DNA from: an uncultured Fidelibacterota bacterium | GTDB taxonomy: Bacteria > Marinisomatota > Marinisomatia > Marinisomatales > UBA1611 | Direction of reading: 5' to 3' | Assembly: GCA_913041325.1 (NCBI GenBank) | Contig: CAJWHU010000072.1 | Coordinates: 1 to 7,549, forward strand | Length of the DNA stretch: 7,549 bases | Part shown: in pieces, positions 1 through 6,539 of the stretch | How positions within the stretch are numbered: position 1 is the stretch's first letter | Layout: each line of letters opens with the position of its first letter | The notes under the pieces: model-generated | The model's input: the letters and a program-made list of their open reading frames with translations, nothing else | Told to the model about the DNA's origin: nothing | Databases searched by the model: none | Made by a program: the position numbers and the translations under genes

Positions 1-1523
1 ACTCTTACCAATATTGACTTATTTATCTCCAATCTTTTTAATTGATTGTCGATTCGATCCAAGAGCTCTGGTAAGAATCGTTCGGCTTCTGTCATAGCGA
101 GTCCACATAATGGTAGGGCTGGACAAGCCATAGCATGTCTAGCTATTGCCATAGGGCTTTCTGGTTTATTAAAACCGATGTTATTAAGAGCATTTTTAAT
201 GCTGTTTTTTTGATAGTTACCAATATTGCAGAGGAGAATATCTTGGTTAGGAGTTAAACGTACATCCAATGCATACTTTTCTACTATGTTTCTCAGCTCT
301 TTCTTGATATTTCCAGAAAGTCTACCTGATAATAGTGGTAGCCCAACAAACCATAACTTCTTAGATTGTTTATGCCAGCCAAGGTAATCTTCAAGTTTGG
401 TAACGCCTTCGTCTCTAATTTCCCCGATTTGTTTAGTAAAATAATTTGTTGTTAACTGTTCTTTAAACCAATCGACACCCATATCATGTAAAACATATTT
501 AAGTCTAGAATGCCTTCTGGTTTTTCTATCTCCATAATCTCTTTGAAGAGCTAGAATTGATTGAACGAGCTCTAAAATATATTTACCTTCAACAAAACCA
601 ATAGGGTCTGCGATCCTTGCAAATGTGGCCTCTAAATTATGTGTTCTACCCATACCTCCACCTACATAGACGTTACATCCCTCAAGCTCTCCTTTTGCAT
701 TCGTGAATGTAACTAGACCTATATCATGGGTCAAAATATCGACAGAGTTATCCCCGGGGACCGTAGTGGCACATTTGAATTTTCTTGGTAAATAAGTTGC
801 ACCATACAATGGTTCGTTTTTGTCACCACTGAAAACACCAGGATTATGTTGAAGCTTTCTATTCTGTTTTACTTCAGAAGATGGTTTTATCGCATACTTC
901 ATATCGCCATCGACCCATAAATCAATGTATGTTTTTTCTGCTTTTTGGGGGGATAAAACATCGGCAATATCATTCGCAAGTTTTCTAGCAGCAGGATAAG
1001 ATCCTTTTTCATAGGGAGCCGCTGGAGCCATTACATTTCTATTTATGTCACCACAAGCTGCGAGGGTTGATCCCATCGACTTAACTATGGTTCCTATTAC
1101 TTCTTTGATATCTCCTTTCTTAATTCCATGCATTTGGAAACATTGACGAGTCGTTGCTCGTAGTGTTTGATTACCAAGCCGATCCGATAGTTCATCTAAT
1201 GCTACGAACAAAGGACCTGGAACAAAACCAGCTGGATTCCTGAGTCGCAGCATCATTTGCCAATCTTTTCCGGTACCACCTCTTTTTCGATGTTCCCTAT
1301 CATCTTGTTGGTAACTACCGTGAAATTTTAAAAGCTGTACAGCGTCATTTGTAAAATGATCACTTTCGTTGGATAATTCGCTTTGTAGAGGTTCATTTAA
1401 GTAATTGCTGTCGGCTTTAAATTGTTCGAATTTGGCTCGAGGGGAATTATTTGCTATGCATGGTGACGGGACAGTTTTATCAATTTCTTCAACTTTCGAA
1501 CTTCCATTTTCTTCAAAATTCAT
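1..1523 (-). CDS. sir: Ferredoxin-sulfite reductase, 3'-truncated at window edge
   Basis: This enzyme reduces sulfite to sulfide with six electrons from ferredoxin, using a coupled siroheme and 4Fe-4S cluster, in assimilatory sulfur metabolism in the cytoplasm. Numbering from the ATG at 1523, about 507 codons are visible. KFEQFKADSNYL (from about residue 31) and LKFHGSYQQDDRE are characteristic of cyanobacterial and plant-type Sir. MLRLRNPAGF, CGDINRNVMAP (about 157) and LPRKFK (K248, K250) match the sulfite-binding arginines and lysines known from the E. coli hemoprotein. The first cluster motif CPALPLC is C467-x5-C473. The second motif expected in the family lies beyond the left edge; the visible part ends at ILVR. 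The ATG at 1523 was chosen because family proteins usually begin about 25-30 residues before KFEQ. No good Shine-Dalgarno precedes it, and the frame stays open upstream to a stop just beyond 1862, so a longer fused product is possible. The family call is firm; the start is not. Confidence 0.93.
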   Translation of the reverse strand, partial: MNFEENGSSKVEEIDKTVPSPCIANNSPRAKFEQFKADSNYLNEPLQSELSNESDHFTNDAVQLLKFHGSYQQDDREHRKRGGTGKDWQMMLRLRNPAGFVPGPLFVALDELSDRLGNQTLRATTRQCFQMHGIKKGDIKEVIGTIVKSMGSTLAACGDINRNVMAPAAPYEKGSYPAARKLANDIADVLSPQKAEKTYIDLWVDGDMKYAIKPSSEVKQNRKLQHNPGVFSGDKNEPLYGATYLPRKFKCATTVPGDNSVDILTHDIGLVTFTNAKGELEGCNVYVGGGMGRTHNLEATFARIADPIGFVEGKYILELVQSILALQRDYGDRKTRRHSRLKYVLHDMGVDWFKEQLTTNYFTKQIGEIRDEGVTKLEDYLGWHKQSKKLWFVGLPLLSGRLSGNIKKELRNIVEKYALDVRLTPNQDILLCNIGNYQKNSIKNALNNIGFNKPESPMAIARHAMACPALPLCGLAMTEAERFLPELLDRIDNQLKRLEINKSILVR

Positions 1524-1862
1524 CAAAGCTTCGATAGCTCCATTACTAAATCCAGCTTTTTTTAAATCTTTTTCTATGGTTTTGTCAGGTTCTCTGGTAT
1601 TACTATTTTTGATCGCCTCAAGCCTAATTCCTTTTGGCAGAGATTTATTAATTTGTTTTGCCTCCTCTTCTCTAAGCTTTTCATCGAATTTTTGTTGAAT
1701 AGCTACTTCTGCTGAGCCGATATTGTCCTCAGCTTCTTCTATGGTATTGCCTATTTTTTTTACTACGTCACATGTACCGAAAGCATCTCTTAGTTTGCCT
1801 CGAGGAACAGCAACTCTGAGGTAAAAACCCGATCTTCCAGGTATTTGAATTATCTTTGGCAA
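1524..1862 (-). pseudogene. Integrase N-terminus-like segment in frame with sir
   Basis: These 113 codons read from a TTG at 1862 straight into the sir frame with no stop; an in-frame TAG lies two codons before the TTG. The first 65 or so residues, including IPGRSGFYLRVAVPRGKLRD, AFGT, DVVKKIGNT and then EAEDNIGSAE, follow the pattern of the N-terminal segment of many tyrosine recombinases: an aromatic strand, VP..LRDAFG, a KKIGNT-type turn, then a helix rich in E and A. The remainder is charged and probably helical, ending near KKAGFSNGAIEAL. No catalytic recombinase domain (R-HxxR-Y) follows; sulfite reductase does. I read this as an integrase remnant joined to sir. It could instead be a true N-terminal extension of Sir, or a separately initiated short peptide. 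The family resemblance is by eye. The TTG start is a guess, since no ATG or GTG occurs in frame between the upstream stop and 1523. Confidence 0.5.
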
Positions 1863-1863
1863 T

Positions 1864-1885
1864 GGTACCTACAACGGTACCTACA
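1864..1885. repeat. Two 10-bp direct repeats beside the integrase-like start
   Basis: The 10-mer GGTACCTACA occurs at 1864-1873 and again at 1876-1885, a 12-bp period with AC between the copies. Because GGTACC is its own reverse complement, the two copies can also pair as a 6-bp stem with a 6-nt loop. The pair begins 2 bp upstream, on the minus strand, of the TTG that opens the integrase-like frame. Short direct repeats beside integrase genes are commonly recombinase arm-type or regulatory binding sites; that role here is inference. Confidence 0.6.
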
Positions 1886-2042
1886 CTGTATCATTTTTCT
1901 TGTTGTTTGGTGACTAATTGTTCAAATACAGCTATAGATGTAAAAAATTGAGTCCTCTTGAAGAATAAATTATCTCTAATACAAAGAATGTAGAAGTAAT
2001 TCCAGTTTAGATCTAATCTTATTAGAAATACATGGAATTTTT
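1886..2042. other. Divergent intergenic region, sir frame / glyS
   Basis: This AT-rich spacer lies between the minus-strand sir frame and plus-strand glyS, so promoters for both should lie here. I found no convincing -35/-10 pair on either strand. It holds a 10-bp palindrome TTAGATCTAA at 2007-2016 and a small overlapping inverted repeat, CTAAT at 2013-2017 and ATTAG at 2021-2025, close upstream of the glyS start. No tRNA or other RNA gene is visible. Confidence 0.5.
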
Positions 2043-2061
2043 TTGTCTACTTACCTTTTAG
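2032..2061 (+). promoter_or_regulatory. Overlapping ATG mini-frame at the glyS start
   Basis: ATG at 2032-2034 opens a nine-codon frame ending at TAG 2059-2061, overlapping the TTG start of glyS at 2043 in another frame. A run of seven T (2038-2044) lies between the two starts. With one more T, the ATG would read in frame as MEFFLSTYLLEIGTEELP. This could be a small regulatory frame, a slippage site, or a homopolymer length error in the sequence. There is no evidence that the mini-frame is translated. Confidence 0.3.
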
Positions 2062-4205
2062 AAATTGGCACTGAGGAATTACCAGCTGATTTGGCTGAAT
2101 CTGTCATTTCCCAGTTTGAGCTGAATGTAAATAAAGACTTGAAATTATCTAAAATAAAGTTTAGTGAAATAAGAGTTACCACTACCCCCAGAAGAATTGC
2201 ATTAATGATTGAGGGGATTGCCTCATTTTCAGAGGATAATATTGCTGATCGAAAAGGTCCTCCTGTTTCCCAAGCTTTTCATGATGGGAAACCGACTAAA
2301 GCAGCAATTGGTTTTGCAAGGAAATATGACCTTTCCCCTGAAAAATTAGAGATTCGAGAAACGCCAAAAGGTTCATTCGTTTTCGCTAAATTAATTGAAA
2401 AAGGGAAGCCCGTAGAGAGTCTGTTGGCAGATTATCTACCTGGATGGATCAGCAAAATTCAAGGAAGAAGGTTTATGAGATGGGGGAATGGTGATTTTCG
2501 TTTCTCAAGACCTATACGCTGGATTGTTTCTTTAATTGATTCAGATGTTTTATCTTTTAGTATTCCGGGGTGTGATCCCGAAATTCAAATTGGAAATATC
2601 ACAAGGCCACATAGGTTGCATGGTTCAAGATTAGAAATTAAGAATGCAAAAACTTATTTTGATCAATTGAAGAATGTCGGAGTAACTGTTGACAGGAATA
2701 GTCGACTTCTACACATAAATGATTTAGTTCTTAATTACGAACCAAATGAAAAAGTAAAACCAGATCTGACTGAGTCCCTTTTAAGAGAACTGACAGATTT
2801 AGTTGAGTCTCCTCTACTAGTGAATGGAAATTTTGATGAATCTTTTCTTGATTTACCCCCTGAAGTGTTATCCACAGTGATGAAGGTTCATCAAAGGTAC
2901 ATCCCTTTATACAAAGAAAATATTGAGTTTGACCCGTTATCACTTGACTCTAAAAATATTCTTCTTCCTAGATTTTTGTGTATTAGTAATGGATTATCAT
3001 CTGCAAAAGAAAATATTGTTTTAGGAAATGAAAAAGTACTTAAGGCGAGGTTTTCTGATGCTTCATTTTTTATAAAGTCAGATTTATTAATAAGCAGTTC
3101 TTCGAGGATTGATAAATTAAAAGATGTAACCTTTTCTGAAGGATTAGGCTCTTTATATGAGCGAGTAAATCGGATTGAATGGCTTGTGAAAATTGTGACT
3201 TCTAAACTCAAATTTGATCAAGATGATATTGAGAAATCTGTTAGAGTTGCACATTTTTCTAAACATGATTTAGTTAGCAATATGGTTGATGAATTTCCAG
3301 AGTTACAAGGAATTATTGGATCAAAATATTTACTTCATGAAGGTGAATCTAGAGATGTATGCCTTGGGGTGTTGGAACATTACAAACCGAAAGGGACTGC
3401 TGATTCGCTTCCATCGAACAATCTTGGAAATGCCGTCTCTTTGGCTGAACGCTTTGAATTACTTTTTAGCATTTATGCTAAGGGCGAGAGACCGTCTGGC
3501 TCATCTGATCCATATGCTCTACGAAGAGCCGCTAATGGAATATTGATGATTTTATGGAATAAAGATTGGAAATTAAATATTAATGAAATTATAAATGAAT
3601 CATTAATTTATTGGCAGGAACTTTTTCCTTCTCTTCCTTTTGATCTAGCTAGTCTTTCTTCCGATTTAGAGGAATTCTTTCGTCAAAGAATTATCAGCTT
3701 ATTAGAAGAGAAAGATATTGACTTTGATATTATTCAGGCAATTGCAGGAAATACTTTTTCTACATCAGAATTATTGGATGATCCGACAGACGTTGATTTT
3801 CGTATTTCATTATTAATGAATATGAGAAAAAATAAAACACTTAATTCCTTGCAAGCTGTAGTAAGTAGAGCTTCTAAGTTGGCATCTAAAAGTTCTATCT
3901 CTAAAGAAGTGATAGACCCTTCGAATTTTATTGATAAGTCAATATTTGAAAAAAGTTGTGAAAGTGAAATGTTTAATGTTCTGGAGAAATTAAAACCTCT
4001 AGCTACAAATTGTGATCGTATTAAATATAAATTGTTAGCTGAGGGCCTAGTTTCAAGTGCTGAAACACTTACCAGGTTTTTTGATGGAGAAGGAAGTGTA
4101 ATGGTTATGACTGATGATATAAATCTTAGGAATAATAGGCTTAATCTTTTGACTATCTTAAGGAACCAGTCATTAAAGCTTGCTGATTTCAGCAAGCTTA
4201 ATTAA
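2043..4205 (+). CDS. glyS: Glycyl-tRNA synthetase, beta subunit
   Basis: This is the beta subunit of the bacterial alpha2beta2 glycyl-tRNA synthetase. It supplies tRNA binding and recognition, while the catalytic site is on the alpha subunit (glyQ), which is not in this window. The 720-residue product is full length for the family. Motifs in order: YLLEIGTEELP at residues 4-14, TTTPRR at 46-51, RKGPP at 70-74, FMRWGNGDFRFSRPIRW at 144-160, HRLHGSR near 190, a DLVSNMVDEFPELQG segment near 410-425, PSGSSDPYALRRAANGI near 483, and a C-terminal region of about 580-690 in the position of the DALR-like anticodon-binding domain. The start is TTG: translation from it gives M-S-T-YLLEIGTEELP, which matches where family proteins begin. 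A nearer-consensus ATG at 2032 is in another frame and ends after nine codons. No Shine-Dalgarno is evident. The last codons lie inside a perfect hairpin. The neighbour chlP is convergent, 20 bp away. Confidence 0.97.
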   Translation: MSTYLLEIGTEELPADLAESVISQFELNVNKDLKLSKIKFSEIRVTTTPRRIALMIEGIASFSEDNIADRKGPPVSQAFHDGKPTKAAIGFARKYDLSPEKLEIRETPKGSFVFAKLIEKGKPVESLLADYLPGWISKIQGRRFMRWGNGDFRFSRPIRWIVSLIDSDVLSFSIPGCDPEIQIGNITRPHRLHGSRLEIKNAKTYFDQLKNVGVTVDRNSRLLHINDLVLNYEPNEKVKPDLTESLLRELTDLVESPLLVNGNFDESFLDLPPEVLSTVMKVHQRYIPLYKENIEFDPLSLDSKNILLPRFLCISNGLSSAKENIVLGNEKVLKARFSDASFFIKSDLLISSSSRIDKLKDVTFSEGLGSLYERVNRIEWLVKIVTSKLKFDQDDIEKSVRVAHFSKHDLVSNMVDEFPELQGIIGSKYLLHEGESRDVCLGVLEHYKPKGTADSLPSNNLGNAVSLAERFELLFSIYAKGERPSGSSDPYALRRAANGILMILWNKDWKLNINEIINESLIYWQELFPSLPFDLASLSSDLEEFFRQRIISLLEEKDIDFDIIQAIAGNTFSTSELLDDPTDVDFRISLLMNMRKNKTLNSLQAVVSRASKLASKSSISKEVIDPSNFIDKSIFEKSCESEMFNVLEKLKPLATNCDRIKYKLLAEGLVSSAETLTRFFDGEGSVMVMTDDINLRNNRLNLLTILRNQSLKLADFSKLN

Positions 4206-4225
4206 TCTTTTAATTTTTTTGTATA
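4176..4225 (+). terminator. Hairpin terminator overlapping the glyS 3' end
   Basis: The arms AAGCTTGCTG (4176-4185) and CAGCAAGCTT (4190-4199) are perfect reverse complements around a 4-nt ATTT loop. They are followed by AATTAATC and then T-rich sequence (TTTTAATTTTTTT, 4207 onward). The stem lies inside the coding sequence and encodes the final KLADFSKL residues; the TAA follows directly. It fits an intrinsic terminator for glyS, although the T-run starts about 8 nt after the stem, not immediately. On the minus strand the hairpin lies about 27 bp past the chlP stop but is followed by few T, so it would be weaker for chlP. Confidence 0.65.
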
Positions 4226-5560
4226 TTATTTTTTATTGGTTTTTATACCACCTTTAATTGAACTTACTGCTAGCATTTTATTGACTTCTTTATCGTCTCT
4301 TACTGCACTTGGTACTGGTTTATAGGTGCTAGGAGCTAGTGCCTTACCCCTTAAAACAGAACCAATTGTTAGTAAGGTTAGTTTTAATTGTTGAAGTGGC
4401 TTCATTGCAACTACAGTTTTGTAGAGATAACTATCGAATGTAAGTCTTTGAACATCCATATCACCACACATTTCTACAAATGCTTCTCTGGCTCCATCGC
4501 TGGTATAAAAAATTCTCTGAAGAATATCTAAAACTGTATAAGTTGTTCCATATTTTTTATCCCATTTTTTTAAGTACTTTTTGAGATCATTCTCTGTTGG
4601 TATGACCTTTCCATTATGGCTTGACTCTACAATCTGTTCTGCACACATCCTCCCACTTTTCGCAGCGAAATAAATACCCTCTCCTGAGCTTTTGGTTACA
4701 TAGCCCGCGGCATCACCCACTAAAGCCATTCTCCCGACAACTCTCCTTGGCCTTGGATGTTCAGGAATTGGATGTGCCTCTACTTTGATTACTTCTCCAT
4801 TTACGAGTCTCTTCTTTGCTCTCTCTCTTACACCAATCTGGAGGCTTTTAATTAGACCACCATTTTGTTTCATTGTCCCTGTTCCAGCAGCGACATGATC
4901 ATATTTTGGAAATACCCAACCGTAAAAATCTGGTGATACATCTGTGCCGACATACATCTCTGCTCTATCTTCGTAATACTTCATTTCTTCTTTTGGAAGC
5001 TTTATCCTCTCTTGAATTGCAACTGCGTAGTTGTAATCACCAGCATCCATTGCTTTGGCAACTCTGCTTGTTGCACCATCGGCCCCAACAATCAAATCTA
5101 CCTCAATTTGCTTGCCTTTCTCCTCAGATTGATCATTAAGCACTTCGGTGTAATGAAGGGTATACGGACCTTGTTTATTTTTACCCGTTTCAATTTTTGA
5201 TACCAATCCATTTACTAATGTTGCACCAAGTTCAGCGGCACGATTTCTCATAAATGAATCCATAACTTCACGCCTCAACATGCCTATGTATTCCTTGTCA
5301 CTTCCAGGATAAATATCATCCAAAATAATATCTACTTCTCTATTTGATGGGGATATCATTTTCATGTTCCTCACTTTCCTATCAATAATTGATTCAGGTA
5401 AATCAAATTCAGAAACCATGCATAACGGAATGGCTCCACCGCATGGTTTTGCATTATCAAGCTTTCTCTCGAAAATCCAAGTTTTAATTCCTGCTTTAGC
5501 TAAAATTTCTGCGGCACATGATCCACTTGGACCGCCACCAATAACAGCAACTCTTAACAT
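4226..5560 (-). CDS. chlP: Geranylgeranyl diphosphate / chlorophyll reductase
   Basis: ChlP is a flavin- and NADPH-dependent reductase that hydrogenates three double bonds of the geranylgeranyl chain. It yields phytyl diphosphate or phytylated chlorophyll, supplying chlorophyll a and tocopherol synthesis at the thylakoid. The product is about 444 residues, slightly longer than many cyanobacterial homologues, with a basic, polar C-terminal tail. Visible motifs: the N-terminal dinucleotide-binding fold VAVIGGGPSGS (residues 4-14) with the acidic E31 ending the second strand; the family signature KPCGGAIP (38-45); VGADGATSRVAK (about 157-168), which contacts flavin; and the second FAD motif GDAAGYVTKSSGEGIYFA (about 281-298). 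These place it in the geranylgeranyl reductase branch of flavin hydroxylase-like proteins. The ATG at 5560 sits right at the dinucleotide fold, so the start is well supported. It is convergent with glyS and divergent from the carboxypeptidase gene. Confidence 0.95.
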   Translation of the reverse strand: MLRVAVIGGGPSGSCAAEILAKAGIKTWIFERKLDNAKPCGGAIPLCMVSEFDLPESIIDRKVRNMKMISPSNREVDIILDDIYPGSDKEYIGMLRREVMDSFMRNRAAELGATLVNGLVSKIETGKNKQGPYTLHYTEVLNDQSEEKGKQIEVDLIVGADGATSRVAKAMDAGDYNYAVAIQERIKLPKEEMKYYEDRAEMYVGTDVSPDFYGWVFPKYDHVAAGTGTMKQNGGLIKSLQIGVRERAKKRLVNGEVIKVEAHPIPEHPRPRRVVGRMALVGDAAGYVTKSSGEGIYFAAKSGRMCAEQIVESSHNGKVIPTENDLKKYLKKWDKKYGTTYTVLDILQRIFYTSDGAREAFVEMCGDMDVQRLTFDSYLYKTVVAMKPLQQLKLTLLTIGSVLRGKALAPSTYKPVPSAVRDDKEVNKMLAVSSIKGGIKTNKK

Positions 5561-5595
5561 CTTTGGATGAAAAATTTAGTTCTATCTACATAAAA

Positions 5596-5646
5596 CTTAC
5601 ATCCTTATCTCATAGAAAGTATAAAGATTTGAGATACTCGTTACTA
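5596..5646. promoter_or_regulatory. Overlapping divergent promoter-like boxes with inverted repeat
   Basis: On the plus strand, CTTACA (5596-5601), an 18-nt gap and TATAAA (5620-5625) resemble a -35/-10 pair for the carboxypeptidase gene. On the minus strand, TATACT (the reverse of 5618-5623) is a good -10 box about 58 nt upstream of the chlP ATG, but its -35 match is poor. The two boxes share the same AGTATAAA stretch. An inverted repeat TATCTCA (5606-5612) and TGAGATA (5630-5636) brackets it with a 17-nt spacer, which would suit an operator. All of this is weak consensus matching in AT-rich DNA. Confidence 0.3.
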
Positions 5647-5697
5647 TCGAAACATCATTTTTGTGAATTTCAATTGTTTTGACCATAAGCAAATCGT

Positions 5698-6408
5698 ATG
5701 AATTATCAAGATGACATCCCGCTGGCCAAAAGGATTAGATCCATTAAAACCCTCACTAACAAGTCTTTTTTGCGTTTAGGGCTTCTGTTTGTTGGTCTTG
5801 GTATTTCGTTAACGTTATTATCCGAAAAATCATCATTCTTCCAAATAAAAACTTTGGAAGAATCGATTAAATCCCAATCATTAAATCAAGATAATAGTTT
5901 GTTAGGCCACCTTCCTTACCCGGAGGCTAAAAAAAATGAGTTAGTTCTTTTTTCTCCAGGTATTTACGTTCACAAAGAAATTTATGAAAATTTTAAGGAA
6001 ATGCAATTTATGGCGGCTAAAAAAGGTGTTTCGTTGCAACTATTAAGTGGTTATAGATCAATTGATTTGCAGAGGGATATTTTCTATGAAAATAAATCAC
6101 TTAGAAATCAAACTGCTGTTGAACGTTCTATGGATTCAGCTCCTCCTGGATATTCTGAGCACAGCACAGGATATGCAATTGATGTTGGGGATGGGAATTA
6201 TCCAGGAACTCATTTTGAGGTTGAATTCGAAAAAACGCCTGCTTTCCAATGGATGATGAAGTTTGCTCGTAAATATCATTTCGTTCTTTCTTTCCCACCC
6301 AACAACAAACAAGGAGTTACTTATGAACCTTGGCATTGGAGATTTGAAGGGACTGTTAATGCTTTGAGGAAATTTGAGGATGCCAATAAAATTATAAAAT
6401 TCAAATAA
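5698..6408 (+). CDS. Membrane-anchored D-alanyl-D-alanine carboxypeptidase, VanY type
   Basis: This is a predicted zinc metallopeptidase of the M15 (VanY/DacB-like) family that removes the terminal D-alanine from peptidoglycan stem peptides outside the cytoplasmic membrane. The product is 236 residues. A basic N-terminus (KRIRSIK) precedes one hydrophobic segment at about 24-41 (LRLGLLFVGLGISLTLL), which fits an uncleaved signal anchor. The catalytic domain then shows SGYRS (117-121), SEHSTGYAID (153-162, zinc ligands H155 and D162), and YEPWHWR (209-215, catalytic E210 and zinc ligand H213). All expected active-site residues are present, so the enzyme should be active. The ATG at 5698 was chosen because it gives a full anchor. 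It is transcribed away from chlP and followed by typA on the same strand after 131 bp. I give no gene symbol because true VanY is a vancomycin-resistance protein and the role here is probably ordinary wall maturation. Confidence 0.88.
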   Translation: MNYQDDIPLAKRIRSIKTLTNKSFLRLGLLFVGLGISLTLLSEKSSFFQIKTLEESIKSQSLNQDNSLLGHLPYPEAKKNELVLFSPGIYVHKEIYENFKEMQFMAAKKGVSLQLLSGYRSIDLQRDIFYENKSLRNQTAVERSMDSAPPGYSEHSTGYAIDVGDGNYPGTHFEVEFEKTPAFQWMMKFARKYHFVLSFPPNNKQGVTYEPWHWRFEGTVNALRKFEDANKIIKFK

Positions 6409-6427
6409 TTTTGACTTAATTTTTTTT
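6388..6427 (+). terminator. Possible weak AT-only terminator after the carboxypeptidase gene
   Basis: AAAATTAT (6388-6395) and ATAATTTT (6405-6412) form a perfect 8-bp stem with a 9-nt loop spanning the TAA stop codon. A run of eight T follows at 6420-6427. The stem has no G or C, so it would be unstable. Read-through into typA is possible. Chance occurrence in AT-rich DNA is a real alternative. Confidence 0.3.
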
Positions 6428-6539
6428 AATTGAAATTTTTTATTCGATATTTTAATTGGCATTTAAAACAGCTAAATGATGACATGGTGAGATATTCTTT
6501 ATTTCTCTAATAACCTAATAAATTTAATTTTTTGAAATT
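6413..6539 (+). other. Intergenic region upstream of typA
   Basis: This is a T-rich spacer with no open frame of note. TTGGCA at 6456-6461 and ATGACA at 6479-6484 each match a -35 box at five of six bases, but neither has a good -10 at 16-18 nt, so I do not call a promoter. No Shine-Dalgarno lies in front of the typA ATG; the last bases before it are TTTTTTGAAATT. Confidence 0.4.

Noticed and set aside
1638..1652. AGAGGAGG on the minus strand, a strong Shine-Dalgarno look-alike
   Set aside because: No ATG, GTG or TTG follows at a usable distance; it arises from a run of glutamate codons in the extension.
1405..1698. 97-codon open frame on the plus strand
   Set aside because: It lies antisense to the sir N-terminus and upstream extension, is rich in S, F and L as expected for a shadow frame, and has no recognisable domain.
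1864..1885. NtcA-type GTA-N8-TAC site in the repeat region
   Set aside because: The spacing was checked in every register and none gives GTA and TAC eight bases apart.
2731..3546. Several 70-106 codon frames overlapping glyS on both strands
   Set aside because: All lie within conserved glyS coding sequence and look like low-complexity shadows.
3734..4195. 153-codon open frame on the minus strand within glyS
   Set aside because: It is antisense to a clearly conserved glyS C-terminus and has no motif of its own.
4873..5570. Three plus-strand frames of 62-88 codons across chlP
   Set aside because: They are antisense to the conserved FAD-binding and catalytic parts of ChlP, with no domain or start signal.
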